Of a stretch of 15,873 bases of DNA, positions 5,870 to 10,757 are shown piece by piece. The stretch spans positions 1 through 15,873 of the forward strand of contig JAICQW010000024.1 in the NCBI GenBank assembly GCA_025937665.1, in the 5' to 3' direction. Every line of letters starts with the position of its first letter. The first letter of the stretch is position 1. The translations under genes were made by a program, and so were the position numbers. The stretch comes from Nitrososphaeraceae archaeon. GTDB taxonomy: Archaea; Thermoproteota; Nitrososphaeria; Nitrososphaerales; Nitrososphaeraceae. Below the pieces are notes generated by a model. It saw only the letters and a list, made by a program, of their open reading frames with translations. It was not told where the DNA came from and searched no databases.

Positions 5870-6097
5870 ATGGGAACAGAAAAAATACTTAATTCTACAT
5901 ACAACGTCCTAGTCGCGTTAGGTACCGAGGCCAATTTTTTACACTCAACTGTAGAAACGTATATCAATGATGCCAAGAACGAAAATAATTCTAAACTCGT
6001 GGAAGTTTGGAATACGATTAAGCAAGATAAAGAAAAGCACTTGCAAATGTTGAAGGAATGTCTCGAGACCGAAGTTAAAGAAGGAGAGTTAAGGTAA
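5870..6097 (+). CDS. Small helical protein, possibly half-ferritin-like
   Basis: A 75-residue protein from the ATG at 5870. An earlier in-frame ATG at 5813 would put a hydrophobic leader that overlaps the divergent gene's 5' region, so 5870 is preferred. It reads as two helices: about residues 8-35 with E20, H25 and E29, and about 42-68 with D53, E55 and H57 (DKEKHLQMLKECLE). The spaced Glu/His look like half of a ferritin-like di-metal site that dimers could complete, but this is only suggestive. A GGTATATTGG box lies 40 bases upstream. No membrane segment in the preferred form. Confidence 0.5.
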   Translation: MGTEKILNSTYNVLVALGTEANFLHSTVETYINDAKNENNSKLVEVWNTIKQDKEKHLQMLKECLETEVKEGELR

Positions 6098-6143
6098 TTC
6101 CATTTGAAAAGAAATCTGTGCATCTTTTAGAAGTATACCATCT

Positions 6144-6251
6144 TTAGTCTGATTTCGGTGCCCAAGTTTTCTGTTGATCTTTACTGCCTGGTAGAATATC
6201 CGATTTAAAATTCTTAATTTATATTTGAAAAAATAATCTAGTATGTTTATT
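6144..6251 (-). pseudogene. Remnant of a second copy of the 110-residue protein gene
   Basis: Read on the minus strand, the sequence gives LRILNRIFYQ, then after a one-base deletion KDQQKTWAPK and a stop at 6144-6146. The intact gene at 4734-5066 has LRILDWIFYQVCKDQQKNWE at its C-terminus. At the nucleotide level the match runs about 70-80 bases with scattered substitutions. The frameshift and lack of an upstream open frame mark it as a decayed duplicate. Its upstream limit is approximate. Confidence 0.6.
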
Positions 6252-6324
6252 GCAACCATGGTCCCCGAAAGAGAATCTATTTACGGCGTAGGAATATCAA
6301 ACGTTCGTCAGGGTTGCAAAATGA

Positions 6325-6447
6325 CTATTCTTTTCTAAAATCAGGGCATCCGCATTTTTTACAAGGATATCGCCGTTCTCTGCCTATCAAATGTTCGTGA
6401 TCCGATCTATGATGTCCACAGTTACACGAGTCAGTTTCTAGATCCAC
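6325..6447 (-). CDS. 40-residue zinc-ribbon-like microprotein
   Basis: The product begins at a GTG at 6447 (no in-frame ATG is available before the upstream stop) and ends at TAG 6325-6327. It contains C8-x-C10-G-H12-H13, HEH at 17-19, C29-x2-C32-x-C34 and a CPDF-type tail. This is the same order of ligands as in the 44-residue protein at 3100-3234, so the two form a family within this window. Zinc binding is the likely structural role. An A/T box (AGTAATTAAA read on this strand) sits about 28 bases before the GTG, supporting a leaderless start. The real partner or target is unknown. Confidence 0.5.
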   Translation of the reverse strand: MDLETDSCNCGHHRSDHEHLIGRERRYPCKKCGCPDFRKE

Positions 6448-6551
6448 ATCTGTGTTTATGCAACATTGCTTTTAATTACTTTCATCGTCAATTTTGTCGA
6501 GGACTTTAAGTTATTTAAATCATAATTACTATTCTTTAGTAGGGAGAGGCT

Positions 6552-6788
6552 GTGTCAAATAATACGATTGGGAAATTTCTATTGAGACTTCGAGAGTTGA
6601 CCGTTGATGGCAATAGTTTTTTTGACATGTACCAAATTGGAGAAGACATAGGATTAGTAGATAGGATACAGACAGATCATATAGTAGAGATTCTTGAAAA
6701 GGATGGATACATAGGTGAACATAAGGGAAATTCTAAAATTAGACTAAGTGACGAAGGTTGGAAAAAATTGGAAAGTATACAGACATAG
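6552..6788 (+). CDS. Small winged-helix DNA-binding protein
   Basis: A 78-residue protein starting at a GTG at 6552, preceded by a GGGAGAGG Shine-Dalgarno. The fold reads as a winged helix: helix 1 (IGKFLLRLRELT), helix 2 (MYQIGEDIGL), a recognition-type helix (DRIQTDHIVEILEKDGYI) and a beta wing (GNSKIRLSDEGWKKLESI). The segment 'VEILEKDGYI...KIRLSDEGWKKL' is typical of archaeal transcriptional regulators that are little more than the DNA-binding domain. It may regulate nearby genes, but its targets are not evident; no palindromic operator was seen at its own promoter. Confidence 0.65.
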   Translation: MSNNTIGKFLLRLRELTVDGNSFFDMYQIGEDIGLVDRIQTDHIVEILEKDGYIGEHKGNSKIRLSDEGWKKLESIQT

Positions 6789-6841
6789 TAACGTGATTAT
6801 GACATTGAGATGAAGAAGGAATTATTCCAGTGTCCAAGTAT

Positions 6842-7100
6842 ATGCTCTTGAGGGTTTCGATTTTTATTTTGTTTTTTCTGGCACTTTTAATATTTTTTTT
6901 CGATAAGGCAGTCTTATCCGACGTATGGTTTCCTAACTGAAACTGGAATCTGTACTGATGGGAAAGTTATCATTGGAAATGAAACTCAAATCCTGAATCA
7001 ATCAGCCTGTAATTACATCAAAAATTTGACATTGGATAATCGATTAATGGCCGAAATGATTTGTCACTCTATGTTAAATGAAACGACTGCAAGAAAATAA
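6842..7100 (+). pseudogene. Frameshifted small secreted or membrane-anchored protein
   Basis: From the ATG at 6842 a strongly hydrophobic leader (LLRVSIFILFFLALLIFF) is read into a run of eight T at 6893-6900, after which that frame soon stops at 6950-6952. Skipping one T gives a continuous frame to the TAA at 7098-7100, about 85 residues in total, with SIRQSYPTYGFLTETGICTDGKV and then SACNYIKN and MICHSMLNE. The mature part carries three cysteines. A signal peptide followed by a small extracellular domain is the likely original design. The downstream frame has no start codon of its own close to its beginning, so this is a real break or a sequence error at the T run. Family not recognised. 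Confidence 0.5.
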
Positions 7101-7110
7101 AAATTAAAAT

Positions 7111-7233
7111 CTGGCAGGAGGGAACAATTGTAACCGGTTTGTTTACAAGTATTCCAAGACCTAACAGAAGAAGTCCTCCTATTAGTGTAAGTGATATTAA
7201 TTTGGTAAACAGGATATAAAAAAATTTACTTTT
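7111..7233 (+). repeat. Structured repeat element, copy 3
   Basis: The arms are 7111-7121 (CTGGCAGGAGG) and 7175-7185 (CCTCCTATTAG), paired as RNA with two G-U pairs and one mismatch. The inner hairpin 7128-7148 (TTGTAACC / GTTTACAA type) keeps its ends, and the base facing the mismatch of copy 1 is here a proper T-A pair. ACAAGTATTCCAAGACCTAACAGAA is conserved and the box ATATAAAAAAATTTACTTT is at 7214-7233. The TTG corresponding to the other copies is followed directly by TAA, which weakens a peptide role unless a TTG at about 7139 is used. Confidence 0.7.
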
Positions 7234-7302
7234 AAGATAATTGTAGGATCAAGAAAAATTTGCAAGAAACTTGCCCAGGTAAGCATCCCACTAGTCGTCA
7301 AA

Positions 7303-7425
7303 ATGTGTAATAATGAGAGTTACTACGGCTTTAAGATTGCCAAAGTTAAGGACTTGGGTAAAAGAGGCGTACTGGAGATGGTGCATGCCTGCCATCACTT
7401 ACAGTTTCAAAAACTGTACCAATAA
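7303..7425 (+). CDS. Candidate 40-residue protein
   Basis: A short frame from the ATG at 7303 to TAA 7423-7425. The product is mixed and protein-like (NNESYYGFKIAKVKDLGKRG, then a CHH cluster near residues 30-32). It lies between repeat copies 3 and 4. No good Shine-Dalgarno or TATA box precedes it, so it remains a candidate. A longer frame starting ten bases later on the same strand looks less like a protein and runs through repeat copy 4. Confidence 0.3.
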   Translation: MCNNESYYGFKIAKVKDLGKRGVLEMVHACHHLQFQKLYQ

Positions 7426-7511
7426 CAAGTCCTCTCTGTACCAGGCCATGTTTGGAATCTTCCTGAATGTAAAATATATGTATGTTTTGGCAGAATCTTA
7501 CAGACAATTAC

Positions 7512-7625
7512 CTGATGCGAGGTATGAAATGGATACAACCATGCTAGTGAGAGCATGTTGTCCTCCCATCAGTCCGGTGAGACGGATGCATATATTCGTA
7601 CAAATATAATAAAAAATTTACTTTA
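7512..7625 (+). repeat. Structured repeat element, diverged copy 4
   Basis: The right arm 7562-7572 (CCTCCCATCAG) and the box AATATAATAAAAAATTTACTTTA (7603-7625), with similar spacing between them (about 35 bases), identify this as a family member. Its left arm 7512-7522 (CTGATGCGAGG) differs from the other copies in the middle but still pairs at 10 of 11 positions. The inner part is different in sequence yet also forms a hairpin: CAA-C-CATGCT (7536-7545) with AGCATGTTG (7552-7560). The Shine-Dalgarno hexamer is lost. Retained pairing despite sequence change is the best evidence that the stem matters. No separate gene is evident from 7426 to 7895. Confidence 0.55.
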
Positions 7626-7754
7626 GTCTTGGAGGGGAGAAAATATAACCCGATCAGCCATGATAAGAAGTTCGTAGGCGGCCCACCGGCATGAATTGTG
7701 GCAATTGGTGCTTTTGGATTGAAATACTATACTAAATAAATTATAAAAAAGTTA

Positions 7755-7795
7755 ATCGGACGAGCACAGGGAGAACTAACCTATGCTCGTCCGAT
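7755..7795. other. 16-bp hairpin with the same A/T flanks as the repeat elements
   Basis: ATCGGACGAGCACAGG (7755-7770) pairs with CCTATGCTCGTCCGAT (7780-7795), with a single C-A mismatch and a 9-base loop. Directly upstream is AATAAATTATAAAAAAGTTA, nearly the string before repeat copy 2, and about 50 bases downstream is AATAAAAAATTTTCT, like the box after the repeats. A structured small RNA is plausible. No long T tract follows immediately, which argues against a simple terminator. Confidence 0.55.
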
Positions 7796-7895
7796 GTGAA
7801 TGAGTTCCCAATATGTTCCTACCTTAATTGTACTCAAATACACAATAAAAAATTTTCTATGAAATATTAAAATAGATTTTTTACCTTAATATTTA

Positions 7896-8153
7896 GTGCC
7901 ACATAAATTAACGCCACGCGCCTTTTCACGGATAATGAATTCAGCGCGTGGCTATTTTGACTCAAATCATCACAAAACGCAAACAGAAATTGAATATTTC
8001 AGATTATTTACTCAAAAGAGGATTATTGCGTGCTATAAATGTGGAATAGAAATCAGAATTGGTGAAGAATATGAAGCAAATCATAAATATGGTCGAGGCA
8101 ATAGTCGCAAGTATTATCATTCAAAGTGCTATCAATCACTTTATCAAGAATAG
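7896..8153 (+). CDS. Small zinc-finger protein (C-x2-C ... H-x2-C)
   Basis: An 85-residue protein from a GTG at 7896. A basic helical N-terminal half (RAFSRIMNSARGYF, then TQTEIEYFRLF) is followed by a compact zinc site: C46-x2-C49-G, a beta-type IEIRIGEEYE segment, a Gly/Arg/Asn loop, and H75-x2-C78. This layout recurs in archaeal and viral zinc-finger proteins whose roles are mostly unknown. DNA or RNA binding is likely from the basic half but not shown. The GTG lies in an A/T-rich stretch with TTAAAATAGATTTTT about 25 bases upstream. A 24-codon frame begins four bases after its stop. Confidence 0.65.
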   Translation: MPHKLTPRAFSRIMNSARGYFDSNHHKTQTEIEYFRLFTQKRIIACYKCGIEIRIGEEYEANHKYGRGNSRKYYHSKCYQSLYQE

Positions 8154-8156
8154 AAA

Positions 8157-8231
8157 ATGGTTCATAAAGAACATTATTTTTATCGAGAACCCATAACCAT
8201 CCAAGAAGTTATTGGTCGGCGCACTAGCTAA
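8157..8231 (+). CDS. Candidate 24-residue peptide downstream of the zinc-finger gene
   Basis: An ATG at 8157, three bases after the preceding TAG, opens 24 codons ending at TAA 8229-8231. The peptide (MVHKEHYFYREPITIQEVIG and four more) is charged and aromatic and looks protein-like, but at this length chance is hard to exclude. If real it would be translated by re-initiation. Confidence 0.22.
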   Translation: MVHKEHYFYREPITIQEVIGRRTS

Positions 8232-8290
8232 GTAACAGGTCAGACATTACTTATTCGCGAACGGTAAATATTAAAAAAGTTAAATTATAA

Positions 8291-8419
8291 TCAAAAGAAA
8301 CGATTTGATTTCCTAAATATTATTTCTCTATCCGACATTCCAATAAGCGATAGTCCTTTTCTAAGTAACTTATTTCTCACTTCAGGAGTTATTTTGTCCT
8401 TCTCCAATATTATTATCAA
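8291..8419 (-). CDS. Candidate 42-residue protein
   Basis: A short minus-strand frame to TGA at 8291-8293. The product has a convincing helical composition (LEKDKITPEVRNKLLRKGLS, then LIGMSDREIIFRKSNRFF). The only available start is a TTG at 8419, and the frame is open a few codons further upstream without an ATG, so the N-terminus may be missing or the gene may be a remnant. No domain is recognised. The rest of the stretch 8232-8571 shows no other convincing gene. Confidence 0.4.
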   Translation of the reverse strand: MIIILEKDKITPEVRNKLLRKGLSLIGMSDREIIFRKSNRFF

Positions 8420-8571
8420 ATTTGAAGGTCTCTAGTACTATGACCAATAAGACTTATAACAATTAAGAGAAGCATTGTGCTATATTTTTTGACATGTTAT
8501 AGAATATAGTTTTTTATCCGACGATCAAATAACAAACACTCGTTTACATCGTAGATATAGTTTGTAATACT

Positions 8572-8862
8572 ATGACTTGTGTGTATAGGGACAGAGCGAT
8601 ACCAAGGGTTGAAAATATCAAACTATCACGGGAACAGAAAGAAGAAATAGATAAACTGTCTGAAGGTGAATCTAAGGTAGGCAGAAAATACATAGATAAG
8701 TTCGTTTCAAAAGTAGAGCGACGCAAAATTAAAGCAATAATCGGAGGGTTTTGTTGCCTATGTCGTTCTATGCCCTCAAAAAAGGTTAGTTATGATCAGG
8801 AAGGAGCCAAGTTAATAGAATGGTATTGCGAGGAATGTTGGCATCGAAGTGGTATAAAATAA
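8572..8862 (+). CDS. Zinc-ribbon-like hypothetical protein
   Basis: A 96-residue protein starting at the ATG at 8572. The first 55 residues are charged and helical (LSREQKEEIDKLSEGESK; FVSKVERRKIKAI). The C-terminal 40 residues form a likely zinc ribbon: C61-C62-x-C64 with R and S following, and C86-x2-C89-W-H91. The segment between reads as two beta strands (KKVSYD, KLIEWY). The family is not recognised; such basic helix plus zinc ribbon proteins are often nucleic-acid binding. It stands alone between AT-rich spacers. Confidence 0.62.
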   Translation: MTCVYRDRAIPRVENIKLSREQKEEIDKLSEGESKVGRKYIDKFVSKVERRKIKAIIGGFCCLCRSMPSKKVSYDQEGAKLIEWYCEECWHRSGIK

Positions 8863-8893
8863 ATTATTGAAAAAATTGGAGGTAACGCTGTGT

Positions 8894-9046
8894 TTAGGAT
8901 ATGCTGAATTTAATACGCGCCTTGTAAGGTTCGTATGTCATGTGTTTACAGAATCGTGTCACTTTATATATTTGCACTGTAAATGATTTCCACTTTCTTT
9001 TTTCCCTTTCCGATGCCATTCTATAGGATGGTACTGTTCGACCCAT
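8894..9046 (-). CDS. Short protein with MGRTVPSYRMA N-terminus, probably truncated
   Basis: A 50-residue frame from the ATG at 9046 to TAA 8894-8896. Its first 20 or so residues, MGRTVPSYRMA followed by ER-E-KRKWKSF, match from memory the opening of a small conserved archaeal protein of unknown function that is usually nearer 80-100 residues. Here the family-like sequence stops at about residue 22 and continues with 28 unrelated basic residues. This suggests a truncated or recombined copy. A TTTTAAATTG box lies about 25 bases before the ATG, as for other leaderless genes here, so it may still be transcribed. Function unknown. Confidence 0.5.
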   Translation of the reverse strand: MGRTVPSYRMASEREKRKWKSFTVQIYKVTRFCKHMTYEPYKARIKFSIS

Positions 9047-9158
9047 AATTGCAAGAACTGAGAATTACAATTTAAAATCTAAATTCCTAGTAAGGGAAGG
9101 AGAGCCTTTTGGAAAAATCATGAGGTAAATTTATGTAGTCGGAGCCGCTTCATATTTC

Positions 9159-9626
9159 ATGCAAGCCAAATTCACGTTTTCTGTTTTGCTGTTGATTCTT
9201 GGTGGATTGACCTTGACCTTTTCTTTTCAGTTAGGGACCAGTCAAACACCTGAAGAAGAGAATCCAAATGTGGTAATATCAGAGGCTACAGGAAATAACA
9301 CTATAATTCTTGACCCTGCTGAAATGGGTGAAGAACAGTACAGGTGGATAAATAATATTGGAGAGGAAAATCCTGCACTTAACATGACATTAAATAGTAC
9401 GTATACTATCAAAATGGACAATCCCACTGACGAAGAACATGAATTGATAATTACCTCAGACTCTGATGGAAACATAAACGAAATTGCAAAAGGCCCAGAG
9501 ATTGAACCAGGTGAAGATGGTGAATTTGAATTTACAGCGACCCAAATAGGTGAATTAGGTTATCATTGTGAGTATCACCCCGATCAGATGAATGGAACAA
9601 TCACGGTAACAGATTTTTCATCCTAA
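9159..9626 (+). CDS. Secreted blue-copper (cupredoxin) protein
   Basis: A 155-residue protein with an N-terminal signal or membrane-anchor segment (about residues 5-25, FSVLLLILGGLTLTFSF) followed by an acidic cupredoxin domain. The type-1 copper ligands are visible: H94 in EEHEL, C137, H140 and M144 in the YHCEYHPDQM block. Single-domain plastocyanin-like proteins of this kind are abundant in ammonia-oxidising archaea, where they are thought to carry electrons outside the membrane in place of c-type cytochromes. The mature domain is rich in Asp, Glu and N-x-T/S sequons, as expected for an exported archaeal protein. Its electron partners are not known. It ends 48 bases before the converging recombinase remnant. 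Confidence 0.88.
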   Translation: MQAKFTFSVLLLILGGLTLTFSFQLGTSQTPEEENPNVVISEATGNNTIILDPAEMGEEQYRWINNIGEENPALNMTLNSTYTIKMDNPTDEEHELIITSDSDGNINEIAKGPEIEPGEDGEFEFTATQIGELGYHCEYHPDQMNGTITVTDFSS

Positions 9627-9674
9627 ATGGCCAAGCGAGATTTTCATAGTAAAGCTTTTAGCTATAAACATTCT

Positions 9675-9971
9675 TTAATTACCGGATCTTCTTGTCCTCT
9701 GTTCTAACTGTTGGTATTTAGCCTCAAGAATATCTAATCTTGATTTTTCAATTGTAAGCGTCTCAACTTTTCTTTGTAACCTATTAGCAGGATCGATCGT
9801 TAGGTTGTCAATCGCTTTTTCGTATTCTGACATCATTTCATTTGATGTCGGTTTGTAGTAACTTGAAGCCAACCCTATTTTATGACCTAGTAACATCTCC
9901 CTAATCTCTGGATTTACCTTTGAGTTAACTAATTGTGTAGTAAAGAATTTACGGAAACCATGAGCCAGCAT
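9675..9971 (-). pseudogene. Tyrosine recombinase, C-terminal catalytic fragment
   Basis: This fragment carries box II of an archaeal tyrosine recombinase: H4-x2-R7 (HGFRKFF), the LLGHK box with H30, and the nucleophile region SSYYKPT (Y38 or Y39). A charged coiled-coil tail follows (LQRKVETLTIEKSRLDILEA). The frame is continuous upstream as RSGVGKDVMLAHGFRK until a TAG at 9996-9998. It overlaps the central fragment in another frame, so about one extra base near 9996 separates the two. The ATG at 9971 is internal to the original protein and is not a true start. Together with the two fragments upstream it makes up one broken gene. Confidence 0.82.
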
Positions 9972-10395
9972 TACGTCTTTTCCAACTCCAGATCTCTACA
10001 ATATCCTTGATCATCCATTGGATAGCGTCCCGTTTAATCTGTCGAGGATTTCTAATTTGAAATTGATCTCGTATATCAAACTGCTCTCTAATTAATAGTG
10101 ATTCACCTGTGAGTATTTCACCACATCTGGAACGCATGTCCAAATAATCATTCACAGCCTTCTGGCATTCAGGAGTAGTAAAAGTTAAGTATTCTTCACC
10201 AAGTCTCTCATAAACTGTAAGTTTATTGTCTTTCAGGTTTCTTAATTTGATGAAAGGCAGAGCCCCTACCCTTATTCCAGTTGATGCTAAAATCAGAATT
10301 ACTGCTCTCATACGTTCGTCGGCTACCTCTAGCATTTTTCCTATTTCTTCATATGTGTAACTTCTATCGACTTTTACCTTACGTCGCTCAGGCAT
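9949..10395 (-). pseudogene. Tyrosine recombinase, central fragment with catalytic Arg
   Basis: This fragment begins MPERRKVKVDRSYTYEEIGKM and contains the box I arginine R42 in ASTGIRVGALPFIKL, followed by the strand region KLTVYE and YLTFTTPEC. It runs out of frame after KDIVEIW. The first residues are internal to the usual protein: read in the upstream frame plus one A, the sequence gives NTKKITRSMPERRKV, close to the linker of thaumarchaeal recombinases. The catalytic Lys or equivalent is not certain. As it stands the fragment lacks HxxR and Tyr and could not cleave DNA. Confidence 0.82.
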
Positions 10396-10403
10396 GGATC
10401 GAG

Positions 10404-10651
10404 TTATCTTTTGGTGTTTACAAGAACATCATTAATTTTGTAAAAGGAAATAATACAATTTACATAGTTGGAGATTGCATAGAAACTTTTACCCAACCGT
10501 TTCTGCTCTAAAATAAAATTAATAATCTCATTTTCTGCTATTTTGGGATCTGTTACTGAAAGTTTTTCTTCTCCGTACTTTTTCAGATAATACTCGAGCA
10601 TCTTTTTGTATGTTCACTCCTGATAGACTGCTGAAAAAGTTCGATGCTCAC
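10404..10651 (-). pseudogene. Tyrosine recombinase, N-terminal core-binding fragment
   Basis: The part from 10601 (EYYLKKYGEEKLSV, then IINFILEQKRLGKSFYAISN and IISFYKINDVLVNTKR) is the SAM-like core-binding domain. One base upstream in frame, a GTG at 10651 opens IELFQQSIRSEHTK, which looks like the true N-terminus, joined by restoring one A in the run at 10603-10607. A TATA-like TTTATATG lies about 25 bases before that GTG. The fragment ends at a TAA (10404-10406) after a run of four A. The gene lies immediately downstream of pheT, on the same strand, at the junction between accessory and core DNA. Confidence 0.7.
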
Positions 10652-10757
10652 ATTTCTATTATGAGATTCACATATAAAAAGGTAGTATATACTTCGTCAA
10701 TGTAGTCTTTGACCAAGTAATAATAACATGAGTTTGTGTCATTATAAAACATTCTGG

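Noticed and set aside
5776..6123. 115-codon minus-strand frame
   Set aside because: It is antisense to the small helical gene at 5870-6097; composition rich in Ser, Leu, Phe and Cys as expected of a shadow.
7313..7609. 98-codon plus-strand frame
   Set aside because: It runs through diverged repeat copy 4 including both stem arms, has an unusual Cys/Trp/Met-rich composition and no ribosome site. Its CCPPIS segment is noted under the peptide hypothesis.
3271..7625. CRISPR array
   Set aside because: The repeats are over 100 bases, kilobases apart, internally structured and without uniform spacers.
7629..7694. TTG frame with product ending KKFVGGPPA
   Set aside because: No ribosome site, 21 codons only, and it starts in the downstream part of repeat copy 4.
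8876..8905. GGAGGT followed by a GTG
   Set aside because: The frame stops after five codons, and the region is better explained by the minus-strand MGRTVPSYRMA frame.
10281..10511. 76-codon plus-strand frame
   Set aside because: It is antisense to the recombinase fragments, whose family motifs are clear.
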